In this document: in pieces, positions 44,792 through 57,691 of the stretch | How the letters are laid out: each line of letters starts with the position of its first letter | Numbering within the stretch: position 1 is the first letter of the stretch | DNA from: Atkinsonella hypoxylon | Taxonomy: Eukaryota > Ascomycota > Sordariomycetes > Hypocreales > Clavicipitaceae | Assembly (NCBI GenBank): GCA_000729835.1 | Contig: JFHB01000014.1 | Span: 124,001-188,000 of the forward strand | Reading direction: 5' to 3' | DNA: 64,000 nucleotides | The notes under the pieces: generated by a model | The model's database searches: none | Seen by the model: only the letters and a program-made list of their open reading frames with translations | What the model was told of the DNA's origin: nothing | Program-made: the position numbers and the translations under genes

Positions 44792-46332
44792 ATTTAAGCT
44801 TCTTAACTCCATTTCCCCATTCTACATCTTCTAGCTAGGAATCTGGGGTATTTCTTTGCTCTATTGACAGTCCCAATTCTGAGCTAAAATTCATCTCTCG
44901 TTCGTTTACCACCTGTCACCTTGAGTGGAACCTAGCCTAGTGGAACCTACATACTGGTATTTAACCTCAACAGGAAATCCAGGTATACGGCGGACGGACA
45001 ATTAAACTTGTGGTGCCAGGCGGTAAAGGAAGAAGATATGACTTTTTCGCTTAGAATTGGGCTGTCCACAAAGCAGAAGAAATTTGTGAGGTCACCATTT
45101 GCGGACGTGGCATGCTGCACCGTGATTGCCAGCAGTTGCTTTGTCAAGTGCACGATCATGAGCCCTACTATAGAAGAATGGTGATTTTTCTATTACTAAG
45201 GGGTGCTCAAGTCGAAGCAGCCTTCCCGAATTTGTTTATGTTACCTTATTGATTCCCAACTTAGGTGTACCACTGGACGCTTTCCACATCAGGCATGGCC
45301 TAGGTGTTCAAGGATAGGAAGTAAGCGGCGTTAACTTAGTTAATTCATCCCGCGAGGAATTATGAAAGTGGTGAATATAGTTAGCGAGTCTTTGCGACAT
45401 GCACGAGGCCAATCGAGCTTAGATTCCTAAGCTCGTGTACGTTATCAGCTGTTCTACGAGAGAGCCTCATAGCAGAATCTTGAAACGTACTGCCCTTTTG
45501 ACAGCAAACATTGCAATTATGCAAAGGACGTGTCATGCAGTTCCATTCAAGGGAGACATGTCACTCAAAAAGAGTTTCCTATTCTTATCACATAGTTTGA
45601 GAGCTGACAAGCAGATGAAGGAATTTTCTATACAGGAGTCGCACATCAAAATAGGCTGGTGGGGCCGGAGGAAGAAGCATGATGATTCGAAACAGTTTGT
45701 CGGCTGTGATACCATGGTTTTGTTGAACTAGGTAAGTCGAACGCCATTGGGCAAGGATTCGGCATCACACCGCTGCGTTTTGTAATGTGACGGACGATAG
45801 TAGTTTGTGTGACAAGAGACGCAATGCAGAACACAGATTGACCTCGAAGAAAGGAAGAGAAGAGCTCACGTTGCAGGTAACGCTAGGCGGGAGGTTCCTG
45901 CTCGTATCCAGTTTCCAACACGTGCAAGCCTATGCAATAGACCAAGTATGCTCCTGCAGGTCAGAAGCAGGAAGAAGTTGAAAGTTATCCTGAGCAGAGA
46001 GCAAACAGGGCTGCTGAGCAGTGTGCGGTGTGGACGCTGCCCGTCCGTACGCGCCGTCCGTACACGCCGTGATCAACATGCATTTGTTTGTTGGGCTGTC
46101 GAGTGACTAACACGTGTCAAGAAGTAGGGTCTAATAATTGTTGCATGTGACCGCAGACTTGACGGAAAGGGTTTCAGATTAGTTACGAGGTACGCCAAAC
46201 TATCCCCGAATACACGTGATTGCTGGCTATAGTAGCTTAGGTATGACCATGGCTACGGCCTGATTGCTCCTTCCCCGAGATAAGACATTGAAATGAAAGG
46301 AGCAAACTTGTGTTCTTTAGGGTGTGACAGGT

Positions 46333-46388
46333 ATGCGTGAATGCGTGAATGCGTGAATGCGTGAATGCGTGAATGCGTGAATGCGTGA
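46333..46388. repeat. (ATGCGTGA)7 octanucleotide repeat
   Basis: Seven perfect 8-bp units in tandem. Confidence 0.95.
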
Positions 46389-46409
46389 ACGCGAAGGTGA
46401 GCCTGACTG

Positions 46410-46436
46410 AGTGAGAGTGAGAGTGAGAGTGAGAGT
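46410..46436. repeat. (GAGAGT)n hexanucleotide repeat
   Basis: About four GAGAGT/GTGAGA units, followed by degenerate GAGAAT copies to about 46455. Confidence 0.85.
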
Positions 46437-46620
46437 AATAATGAGAATGAGAGTGATTATGCGACGTGTAACGTTCATGTATACGCCATGTACGTATATG
46501 CGTGGCATCGACGACACCGTGTTCGATAATGAATGTTGCCTTGTCTTGCTGTGGCCATCAGGTATCGTAGATTCGGGGTCTATATCGCGACTGGAGCGAC
46601 TCGGGAGCTTCCTAGGCGCG

Positions 46621-46644
46621 TCCACGTCCACGTCCACGTCCACG
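46621..46644. repeat. (TCCACG)4 hexanucleotide repeat
   Basis: Four perfect units. Confidence 0.9.
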
Positions 46645-47101
46645 CCTGGACTGGCCGTTGCCGAGGTTCACGCTTGAACCTTCAAGCAGTGCTCGCAGCG
46701 CGGCGGCTGGAACCTTCGTAAGTCTGCGCCTATGCGATTTCGAGAGGGGCCTGCGTGGCCTAAGACTCGATGGCATAGCCGCCGTGCGTGCGGCCCGGCA
46801 CCGCGGAGTTGCACCTCCGCTGCCTGGTGTGAGGGTGAGTAGTGTGAGTGTGAGTGTGAGGTGTGAGGTTTCAGGTTGAACGACACTTGTAGTTAGTGAG
46901 TGGTCGATTGCCTCAATAGGGAGTCCGAGGCACATGGTACTTTCCTATCTCCGCAAGGTACTTGTGTACTTGCCCAATACGACTCGGGTCCACATCCCAG
47001 GCGCCGCCGCGTAATACCTGGCTTGCGTGCCGGCGCATGTAACTTCTTACAAAAAAAAAAGTGCCAGTTTGTTTCGGTCAATAATTTATTATCGTTCACA
47101 T

Positions 47102-47132
47102 GGATTGTAAGGATTGTAAGGATTGTAAGGAT
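47102..47132. repeat. (GGATTGTAA)3.4 nonamer repeat
   Basis: Three perfect 9-bp units plus GGAT. Confidence 0.9.
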
Positions 47133-47276
47133 CGGTATCGACTGTACCTACCTAGGCCAACACATTTGGGGTCTTGTCTCGTTCCTCAGACGCGCACAGT
47201 CAGTCCTATGGGATGAGCAGATCGTTTTCGCTTGCTCCTTCCCTCTTCTTCCTCGTCGACGCCTCATGGCCAAGAT

Positions 47277-47280
<4 letters not shown>

Positions 47281-47308
<28 letters not shown>
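47281..47308. repeat. (CTGACCG)4 heptanucleotide repeat
   Basis: Four perfect 7-bp units. Confidence 0.9.
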
Positions 47309-47312
<4 letters not shown>

Positions 47313-48127
47313 GTATGTATTGTGTATTATTACACCGCACCAGCGATTATCAGACCAGACGCCTCTGCGCATGCCGCTGCTTCGCTGATAAAGACAGCTG
47401 ATCTACTTTTACCAATCTGGACAATTGACAATCAAATTCCGAGTCGGTGTGAAAACCAGAGCCCAATTGCATTAGCTCATTGCCCCTTCCAGGCTGTCAT
47501 GTCAATTTTGCCGTCAGTGCATTCAGGGCTGACTGATTTGATTATATTGGGATCATCCTCGCCGCTGCAACTGCGACGAGCATGATCATGGCCAATGCCA
47601 TGCCCGTCAACAAGTCGACAAGCATTGGAATCTGACTCCCTCCCCTTCAGCTCAACTCCCTGGCCGTCCGGTCCAGACAAAGTCCCTGGCTGCATGCACC
47701 CTGGTTTCCATCGGCCTTGTTGGCCCATATCAGCACCAAGTCTTTCGTCACCTTTTTTGGTCCCAACTCTCGCGTCCATCTGCCTGCTTCTCCTCGTACT
47801 CGCCCGTGCTCGCTCGTGCTTGGCCATCTCGTCCGCTAGCGCCGTCAATTGATGTTACCAGACTATGGAGCACATGGAGCACATGGAGCACGACTACCTA
47901 CTATTACTGCATTAACTACCGCACAGACCAATTGACCACTGGCGACACTCGCTGCTGCCGCTGCATCCCCACCACCACCACTCGGCGGACCGTTGGTCTT
48001 CCAGAACCGATTTGTGCGTTTACATCTCTTCCCACCGCCGGCTAGAACCTTTTCTCTGCCATCTTCGACCTTCCCTCTGCGTCTGTTATACCGTCTCCTG
48101 GGGCCTGGAACTCGTCGCAACTGTACC

Positions 48128-51100
48128 ATGCCGTCCGCGCCGCTCTCGGCCATGGAGTCCGGTCGTCATGCGCCGGTCGTGCTTTTGACCGACTCCCTGG
48201 AAAAGCCATCCCTCGATGACCGTGACTACCGCGTTGTTCGACTTGAGAACGATTTGGAAGCTTTGCTTGTTCATGATCCCGAGACTGACAAGGCCAGCGC
48301 CGCCCTGGACGTCAATGTTGGAAATTTCAGCGATGAGGACGGAATGCCCGGCATGGCCCATGCCGTGGAGCATGTAAGTTGATGAGCCCATCCGGGTTCT
48401 CATCCCTGCCTTGTAGTAGCCATTGACTGACGACGATCCCAACTGCAGCTTCTCTTTATGGGTACCAAGAAATTCCCTGTTGAGAATGACTACAGTCAAT
48501 ATTTGTCCGCCAATTCTGGCAGCTCGAATGCCTATACAGCTTCGACCTCTACCAATTACTTCTTTGAAGTGGCAGCTAAACCTGCCAACGATGAGCACCC
48601 TTCAGACGCTAATCCTTCACCGCTCCGCGGTGCTCTCGATCGGTTCGCCCACTTCTTTATAGAACCTTTATTTCTCTCCAGCGCCTTGGACAGAGAACTT
48701 CAGGCTGTTGATTCGGAGAACAAGAAGAACCTGCAGAACGACACTTGGCGCCTTCACCAGCTCGCAAAGTCCTTGTCTAACCCTAACCATCCCTATTGCC
48801 ACTTTTCCACAGGCAACCTGAGAGTTCTCAAGACGTTGCCGGAATCTCAAGGCATCAATATTCGCCAAAAGTTCATCGAATTCCATGCCAAGCATTATTC
48901 TGCCAACCGGATGAAGCTCGTTGTTCTGGGCCGCGAGCCGCTGGATGTGTTGCAGAAGTGGGTCGTTGAGCTGTTTTCTGGAATCGAAAACAAAAACTTG
49001 CCAACAAACAGATGGACGGACGAGGAGCTATTCCGTGATACCGACCTCGGTACACAATGCTTTGCAAAACCTGTTATGGACTCGAGAGAGCTTAATCTTG
49101 TCTTCCCGTTTATCGACGAAGAAGCGCTGTATGAATCGCAGCCGAGCAGATATATCAGTCATTTAATTGGCCATGAAGGACCTGGGAGTATCATGGCATA
49201 CGTCAAAAGCAAGGGATGGGCTAATAGTCTTTCCGCTAGTGCATATTCAGTGTGCCCCGGAACGCCTGGCATCTTTGATGTGCAAGTCAAGTTGACAGAG
49301 GAGGTACGCATCCTACTGGCATACAGTGAATAAAGTTGGGGCCATTTTACTGACATCATGTTTAGGGCTTGAGAAATTATCCAGAAATTGCCAAAATCTT
49401 TTTCCAATACGTTGCCATGCTGCGAGAGTCACCTCCACAAGAGTGGATATTCGAGGAGCAGAAAGGCATGGCCGATGTGGACTTCAAATTCAGACAGAAA
49501 ACTCCTGCAAGTCGCTTCACCAGCCGAACCAGTTCCGTTATGCAAAAGCCTTTGCCACGCGAGTGGTTGCTCAGCGGAAGTAGCAGGTTGCGGATATTTG
49601 ACGCCTCAGCCATTGCCAGCGCTCTGGATAAGCTGCGACCAGAAAACCTCAGAATGACCATAGTGTCGCGCACATTCCCAGGGAACTGGGACAAGAAGGA
49701 GAAGTGGTATGGGACTGAGTACAGCTACGGGAAGATTCCAGGGAAACTCATGGTGGAAATGAAAGCAGCCATGGACGTGCCCAAGGCTGAGCGGCTACCC
49801 GATCTCCATTTACCTCACAAGAACAATTTCATTCCCAGTAAGCTCGAGGTCGAGAAGAAGGAAGTTCCGCAGCCTGCTCTCGCGCCGCGTGTCTTACGCA
49901 ACAATCCGATTGCTCGAACCTGGTGGAAGAAAGACGATACTTTCTGGGTTCCCAAGGCCAATGTCGTTGTCAGCTTGAAACATCCCATTATTTTTGCCTC
50001 AGCAGAAAACTGGGTCAAGGCAAGGCTCTTCACGGAGCTCGTCCGCGACGCCCTCGAAGAATACTCGTACGATGCAGAGCTTGCTGGGCTTGAGTACACT
50101 GTGTCCCTCGGACGAGGCTTGTTTCTGGATATATCAGGATACAATGACAAACTTCCTGTCCTGCTGGAGCAGGTCATTGTGACCATGAGAGATCTCGATT
50201 TCAAGGATGAGCGGTTTGATATTGTCAAGGAACGAGTCTCACGTAAATACGAGAACTGGCAGCTTCAGTCATCATACCAACAGGTTGGGGACTACTTGGT
50301 TTGGCTGAATACTGAGCGAGACTATCTTGTGGAGGAGATGGCAGCAGAGCTTCAGGATGTGACTCCAGATGCTGTTCGTTCATTCCACAAGCAGATGATG
50401 TCTCAATTACATATCGAGATCTACGCGCATGGCAATATGTATAGAAGCGATGCCCTGAAAATCACCGACATGGTCGAGTCAGCACTAAGGCCTCGCGTAT
50501 TGTCCCGCTCCCAGTGGCCCATTATTAGATCTCTCGTCCTTCCCCGTGGATCGAATTTTGTCTACAAGAAGGACCTCAAGGACCCTGCTAACGTTAACCA
50601 TTGCGTTGAAACATGGTTCTATGTGGGTGACCGGGGTGATCGCCAAGTTCGAGCCAAGACGCTTCTCATCGACCAAATGATCCACGAGCCTGCTTTCGAT
50701 CAGCTCAGAACGAAGGAGCAACTTGGCTATGTTGTCTTTTCAAATATGCGCACCTTTGCCACTACCTGTGGTCTGCGCTTCTTGATCCAGAGTGAAAAGA
50801 CGCCCGAGTACCTTGATGGACGTATCGAAGCTTTCTTGATTCGGTTCGGCAACACATTAGTCAACATGAGCGAGTCCGACTTTGAAGGCCATAAACGAAG
50901 TCTGATCATAAAACGTCTTGAGAAACCACGAAATCTTGATCAGGAATCCTCTCGCCACTGGGCTCAAATCTCTTCTGAATATTACGACTTTGAACAAGGT
51001 TTGTAACGCCCTTTTTCTCTATTACCCGGAAACGGCCGTCTTCATACCCCCGCATACGGCTAACCTATGAAAACACAGCCCAAAATGATACAGACAACGT

Positions 51101-51551
51101 TAAGAATCTCACCAAGGCGGAAATGGTTGAGTTTTACAACACCTATTTTAGCCCCTCTTCACACACTCGCGCCAGAATTTCGGTCCACCTCAAGGCTCTC
51201 GGGGCAGGCGAACTCGATACGAAGATCAGCAAACTTTTAAGAGAGCAAGGAGTCGAGAACGTACCACAAGAGAAGCGACAGAGTGTTGACCTCCTTCGGG
51301 GCTACTTGGAAAAAGAGAACCTTTTATCGCCTGAAAAGCTGAACAAGGTTCTCGAGGAGATCAAGGAGATGGGGCTGGCCCAGGTTCCAGACAGTGATGT
51401 AGCTAGTGCATCGAGGAACGGCGTTTCCGCGGTCGACGCAGCTCAGGAGATTACTGATGTGCGCCATTACAAGGCCAGTCTCCCGGCAAGTTCTGGAGCC
51501 CGACCCGTCAAGGAAATCAGCGAGTTTGAAGAAACGGATGCCAAACTCTGA
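48128..51551 (+). CDS. STE23: Insulin-degrading-enzyme-type metalloprotease (M16A)
   Basis: Exons 48128-48373, 48449-49303, 49366-50998 and 51079-51551 give 1068 aa, the usual M16A length. The inverted zinc motif HxxEH is GMAHAVEHLLFMGTKKFP (H78, E81, H82); the distal Glu lies in LDRELQAVDSENKKNL. NEDYSQ-like VENDYSQYLSANSGSSNAYT, and in the C-terminal half ELAGLEYTVSLG and FDQLRTKEQLGYVVFSNMRT, are family signatures. STE23/IDE enzymes enclose and cleave short peptides; in yeast, Ste23 and Axl1 trim the a-factor precursor. This protein has the complete catalytic site. Intron 1 starts right after the HxxEH motif. The C-terminal tail (SGARPVKEISEFEETDAKL) carries no clear sorting signal. Confidence 0.96.
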
Positions 51552-52696
51552 GTACGGGATCACGCGAGGACAGATGACAGAGCGAGAATCATTGAAGGAC
51601 GGAAAGAAAGAAGACGGGAAAATGTCACGTTACAGATTTTTGAGCTGCAAATCGGCCTTTGGAGGTACTTTGGATGCGATATGATGGGCTGGCATGAACT
51701 AGATTAGAAGGAGAGCAATGTATGGGATGTATAGCACTGGTACTGGTGACGGCAGCAAGGGTCTATATGTTTGAACGCAGAAGATTTAGCTTTTAATCCG
51801 GTGAATATTAGACTTTGCATGATGAATTTATGTCGGCATATGGTTTTAACTAGGGTGCCGGAGCAGACCCCTTGCGAGCTAAATGTGTCATTCTTTTTTT
51901 TTTTTTTTTTTTCGCTTCTTCTCTTTCTTTGTTTCTCTTTCTTCCTCTCTTCTTCCTTTGTTTCTTTTTCTTCCTCTCTTCTTTCTTTGTTTCTTTTCTT
52001 TTCTTTTTTCTTTTTTCTTTTTCCTTTGGCTCATTTGGTACGGCCGTGCTGCATGTTTATTAGAGGGTGCTCTATTGCTTCATGGCGGATGGTGCATGGA
52101 TGTCAGAAGAATCCGTGCGCATAAAGTGATGTTGAGAGCCAACCTGGGAGCACGTTGCAAGTATCATCTGCCAAGAATACCTTCCTAGGTACCTAGGTAC
52201 CTACCTAAGGTATGTTAGATGATGCATTCACATCCAATCGCTTGATTATGTCGGACGTGTGGACTGCGTCTTGGAATCATACTCTTGGGCTCCGAACAGC
52301 TGCAACCGGTGGGGGACCCACAGCCCGCGTCCCCTGCTGCCAGTGACTTAGGCGCCTGTCCAGATTGAGCAGCACTAGGATCCAGGACCACTATTTTGCT
52401 CCTTAGTGCTTCAACTCTACTGGCTCTTCTCGCCCTGCGCTCCGGAGGACACCACTACGTCCACTACGTCCACTGCGACCCAGCCTGACGCACTTTCTCT
52501 CTGTTCTTCTGCCCGTTCCACTGCCGCCGCCACCCACTACTTGCCAGTACGTTAGAGGACTGTTGGTCTGATTGAAGAACAAGCAGACCTGAAAACTCCA
52601 TCTTTTTTTTTTCCTGATCCTTGTCTGCCCACATCTCCTGCCAACTTCGCCCAGGGCTTCTTCACTGATGCGTGTGGCCTCTTCATCTCGTCTTAA
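51552..52696. other. Intergenic STE23 to UBP12
   Basis: 1.1 kb. A polypyrimidine tract (51891-52028, TTTC/TTCC) follows STE23. A TACCTAGGTA palindrome (52190-52199) lies within a CCTAGGTACC run. The UBP12 promoter and its missing first exon must be in the right part. Confidence 0.5.
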
Positions 52697-55600
52697 CCTG
52701 CAAACCCCGATATACTCCTACACCGACAATTCTCATCCGCATTTGTCCTCGAGCTGCCCGCGCAGCTCACTGTCAAGACGTCTTCCTCAAAGAAGAGAAA
52801 GCTCGCCCGCCCGCCGCCCTCGACCGTGGAAGATTTAGAATCTCCCAGCTCACTCTCCGCCGATTCCATTTTGCCCTCGTGTGAGCCTGACGACGATCCT
52901 CTCCTCTCGTTTTCCGCCGACTCCGTAGTCTCTGGACTCGATCACGACGCTTCTGCCCCTCACCTGCGCCCGGACTCACTACCCGCCTCGAGCCTGCCCC
53001 CGCGCTTGCTAACCAACGTCGCTGGCCTCGTCTCCTCCGACTACGCTTCATCTGCCGTTTCTTCACCCTGCGCCTCTGCTTACGCTCAGCTGTCTCTGGA
53101 TAGCGATAGAGGAGGATACGAGAGTGGCTCTGCTGGGAGGACTACAGGCAGAAGCCAGTCGCCCTATTCTGTCTCTAGAAGGGCCATTATGAACGGCGAT
53201 GCTGAGCTGCCTCATCGGTCCTCCTCACCCTTGAAAAGAAGAGCTTCCAGCATGGAGTCTGACGGTATTCCCACTAAGAACGGTAGCATGGAGGTGGATG
53301 GCTCCCATCCTGGCCACGAGACGGATGCTTCATCAGATAGGCTTCCTCGAGCCATGAGTCTTGATGCTCCTGATGGGAATGGACAGGTAGCGCTCTTGTC
53401 TCAACGTAAGATGACCCCCATCTGAGGGCCCATCGCAAATTGAGATACACGCGCAAAGAGATGATACACTATGGCTGACATGAGCTTCGTAGCATCTCCC
53501 CCGTTGTTAGAACAAGTGAAGATAATCGAAATGTTGCTGAAAGCGTTCGCTGACGCACCGGCGGAGGAAGGCAGCGTGGCTTATCTAGTCTCGAGAACTT
53601 GGGTTGACAAGGCTCTTGCTTTACGAATTGATCCTAAGTCTCAACTAACACACCCCGCAAACCTTGCGTTGGGGCCGGTCGATAACTCAGATATCGTGCA
53701 AGAAGTCCTCCTTGACTCCAGCGGTAAAGAGTTTGTACGTCTTATCCCAGGTCTTGGACTTGAATCATTCGAACTGTTTCCCGAAGATGCATGGAAGTTG
53801 GTCATGGACTGGTATGGCATCAAAGAGGGCCAAAAACCCATCGTCCGCACGGCTGTCAATACGGCCGATAGCAAGCAGGCACCTGCCAATGTCCTCTTCG
53901 AGTTCCATCCGCCCGTGTTTCATATTCATCGACTCTGGTCAGATGTCAGCCTTATTCCTGTTGAGCAATCCCTCAAAGCGAGGAACCCGCCTCCTTTAGT
54001 TCTAGCCAGAAGCTCCACTGTACATGCTCAGACGTTTCTGAAGGAAATCAAGACATTAGCCGGGGTCAGCATGGAACGCAGGGTGCGCTTATTCGCCATT
54101 CCAGCCACTGTACAAGTGACGAAGCCGGAGCTTGATTCTTCGTCTGCCCTCACACCACCCGATTCACCAGGGCGAGCACAAAGTAATGCCGCCAGTCGGT
54201 CTGTTTGGCCTACTCTGCTAGTCGACATTGCCGCCTTTTCTCAAGTTCGTGATTCAAGAATCTCTGTGCAACTCATTGACCACACTGCGAATGAAAAATT
54301 TAATGGACAGTCCGCTCTACGACACCACGACCTGACGACTGATCAAACCTTGGTTCTGGACGAGGCTATTGGCAACGAGTATGTCAGTAATTACACCGGT
54401 CGACTGAAACCTGTCGATAAAACCGGACCATCTCGACTTGCTGCAAGCACAATGTCCTCCAAGACCAATAGCACTCGAAGTAGTCCAGCCCCTGAAAGCA
54501 TTTTGACCCGAGGTCGGGTGCAGAAGAAGCGACACGGCAAGAGCATTGGCGCCGTCGGTCTTCATAATCTCGGCAATACATGTTACATGAACTCGGCGCT
54601 GCAGTGCGTTCGAAGCGTTGAAGAACTTACCAAATATTTTCTGACCGAGTCTCATATCAAAGAAATCAACAGAACAAATGTTCTTGGGTTCCAGGGTAGG
54701 GTAGCCAGTGCTTATGGGGCTCTGCTGCACGAAATATACGAGGAAGGGCGTGGTTCGGTTAGTCCACGAGATTTCAAGACGACTGTCGGCCGCTGTCGCC
54801 CTACGTTTTCTGGATGGAGCCAACAAGACTCTCAGGAGTTTCTGGGGTTCTTGCTCGACGCTCTTCAAGAGGACTTGAGCAGGATCAAGAAGAAGCCGTA
54901 CATTGAAAAGCCTGACTCAACTGATGACATGATCAACAACCCGGAGGCCATTAAAGAAATGGCCGACAAGGTCTGGGACATTACGTGCCGCAGGGATGAC
55001 TCCATCATCGCAGATCTCTTCACTGGCTTGTACAAGTCCACGTTGAAGTGTCCCGAATGTGGCAAAATCAGCATCACTTTTGACCCCTTTAATAACCTGA
55101 CCCTTCCCTTGCCGCTGGAGAATATGTGGTCCAGATCCGTTAAGTTCTTCCCTCTCAATGATGCTCCTGTCAAGATCGAGGTGGAGTTATCAAAACATAG
55201 CTCAATTGAGACACTGAAGCATTTTATTTCCGAGAGGACTGGTGTACCTGTTGAGCGACTCATGGGGGCAGAGGAGTTCAAGGATAAGTTTTTCAAAATC
55301 TATGATAATACTCAGGATGTGTCGGAAGAGATTCAAAATTCCGATACCCCAACAATGCATGAACTAGAAGCAGTTCCGACGAATTGGCCCGGCAAAAGGC
55401 CGCAGAAGAAGTACCGGTCCATGCTGGATATCGAAACCCCTCTGGAATCATCTGAATGGAATGAGGAGGAGTGCAACACAATGGTAGTCCCGGTCCTGCA
55501 TCGGCGGCCGCAATTCTTGGGCCGCGGAGCCGAAGGGGTGTCCCCACCACATTTCATCACTCTGACGAGGGAGGAGACTTCTAGCTATGATGCCATTCAG

Positions 55601-57691
55601 CGCAAAATTTTGCAGAAAGTTGCAACCTTTTCTACATGGTCCAAGTTCAAGGACGCGCAAGGATCTGATGCGTCTGATGGGATAGATGGAGACATGGTTG
55701 TCACTACCGCATCAGACGCCGATTCTTCAGGCGACAGTAAGATTGCCGCCCAGTCCGTTGAGGGTGAGGATGACATGGTTGACATCACAATGAAAGAAGC
55801 AGCCGTTGACGCCGCCAGCGCTTTGCCGCAAGCCGTCAAGATCCTGAAGCGGTTCAATATCGAGGCACCCAAGTGGATTAACCGTGGCGCGTTTCTCAAG
55901 CCGGAATTGCAGAATTTGTTCGAGCTGTCGTACTTCAAGAACGACTCAGATGGACCTGTCCCGACCGGTTGGTCAGCTGTGGACAATACCAGAGCCCTTC
56001 CCAAGCTGGCTGACCGCATTCCCGTGCACAGTGTCCAAGACGGTGATGAAGGAAGCCCGGACAGCTCGAACAGTGCAGACTCTGGAGCTGAAGTGAGTGG
56101 TGAAGAGGAGGAGGGGAGAAGTCCAGCCGCAATAGCGTCGTCGAATACGAGAATGGTTGAGGAATCCAGCGAAGAGGACCCGCAGCCTGTCGTCAAAGTA
56201 TGGAAAGACATGTGTCCCCCTTGTCTTTTTCGCCAATGGTACATTGCTAACAATCCTGTCTAGTGTTATGGTCGGCTTGGCAACCAGTCAGCTAAGTTTG
56301 GATCTGGTGGACGCAAGAAGCTCAGAGGACACAAAACATATGGAAAGAAGGCCAACAAGAGACGTGAGAAACAGTCTCGAGCCAGCAAAATGGCACAAAG
56401 AGCGAATGCTGTGCCTCCTCAGCCCATGCCTCCACCTGTCGCTGACGGCGGGCCACTGATCCGCTTGTTCGAGGGTATTGTCGTTGACTGGAATGAAGAC
56501 GCTTGGAACATGGTGTTTGGAAACCACAGCAAACAGCCCGATGCCGCCCAGGGAAGTCGGACGTTTGTGGATCTGGAAACCCTGCACGATCCTGCGCTGA
56601 AGATTACGCAGCGCCGACGAGTCACACGACGAACGCGTGGTATCACATTAGAGGAATGCTTGGACGAGTTTGAGCGTGCAGAGATTCTGTCGGAACAGGA
56701 CATGTGGTACTGCCCTCGCTGTAAGGAGCACAGAAGGGCTAGCAAGAAGTTCGATCTCTGGAAAACGCCAGACATTTTGGTAGCTCATCTCAAGCGTTTC
56801 AGCAGCTCTGGATGGCGTCGCGACAAGTTGGATGTTCTCGTCGACTTCCCCATCGAAGGTCTCGATCTGACTTCGAGAGTAATTCAAAAGGAGAACGGCA
56901 AGGCCGAAATCTACGACTTGATTGCCGTGGATGACCATTATGGCGGTCTAGGGGGCGGGCACTATACAGCCTATGCGAAAAACTTTGTAGATGGGCGATG
57001 GTACAACTATAATGGTACGTTTTGTGATGTTTTTGCTAGTTGTTTGACACAGTTGATTTAACTCGTGTTTTCAGACTCCTCAGTCCATGTCGTGTCAGAC
57101 CCGACTGCAGTGATTACAAGTGCTGCATACTTGCTCTTCTACCGTCGCAGGAGTAGCGGTCCTCTCGGAGGGACGAGATTCAAGGAGATGCTGGAAAAGT
57201 ACAATGCGGAGCATTCCGACAATGGGACAAATGAATCTGGAGATGAGGGCACCACGCAGCAGCGGTCGATCAAGACGCCAGTTACTGCTTCGCCTGGACT
57301 TGATTATGACGACGAAGACGAAAATGACGGACTCCCCTCCTATAATGACACCACGGTTCGTCGGAGCATTGAGGATGACGTCAATTATCAAACGACAGGG
57401 CCCAAGTCATTTGACATGACACAGGGCTGGAGCTTCACGAATTTGGACCAGAAGTCTGGCGAAGCAGATGGCGGCAGCGACGACGCACAATGCCATTCGT
57501 CGGGGGACGATCAGGGCAGGGCTCTATCCGACCGAGATACGGACTTGGCATCAGCGGGCACATTTGATGACATCACATCATGGAACAACCAAGTGGTGCT
57601 TTCCGTGCCGGCAGACGGAACAGGAGACGGTCCCTCGGATGGAGTGACCGAAATCCACCTCGAAGAAGAAAAGGCGGCTCGAAGCGACTAA
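52697..57691 (+). CDS. UBP12: Ubiquitin C-terminal hydrolase, UBP12/USP15 type
   Basis: The frame is open from 52697 but has no ATG before 53189, so the true start lies in an unresolved upstream exon (an ATG at 52668 is in another frame). Exons to 53405, 53493-56197, 56264-57014 and 57075-57691 keep frame and give about 1,590 aa. A DUSP domain starts at LEQVKIIEMLLKAFADAPAE. The USP domain has its Cys box GLHNLGNTCYMNSALQC (Cys codon 54581-54583) and His box GGLGGGHYTAYAKNFVDGRW (His codon 56960-56962). Zinc-finger pairs are LKCPECGK and WYCPRCKEH, separated by an acidic insert. The enzyme removes ubiquitin from substrates; yeast Ubp12 acts on Gpa1 and mitochondrial Fzo1. The C-terminal tail is acidic and disordered. 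An N-terminal SSSKKRKLAR could be a nuclear signal. Confidence 0.92.

Larger units (their letters stand above)
44049..48127. other. 4.1-kb gene-poor, repeat-rich region
   Basis: No credible gene. It holds a long imperfect palindrome (44681-44791) and a concentration of tandem repeats from 46.3 to 47.3 kb, and then a pyrimidine-rich STE23 promoter and leader (47.9-48.1 kb). ORFs inside are short and repeat-driven. Confidence 0.55.

Noticed and set aside
48779..48793. Telomere-like AACCCTAACC
   Set aside because: It lies inside STE23 exon 2 and encodes conserved residues (SNPNHP); it occurs once only.
52826..52828. GTG as UBP12 start
   Set aside because: Nuclear fungal genes rarely start at GTG, and the frame continues open upstream to 52697, so this is not a supported start.
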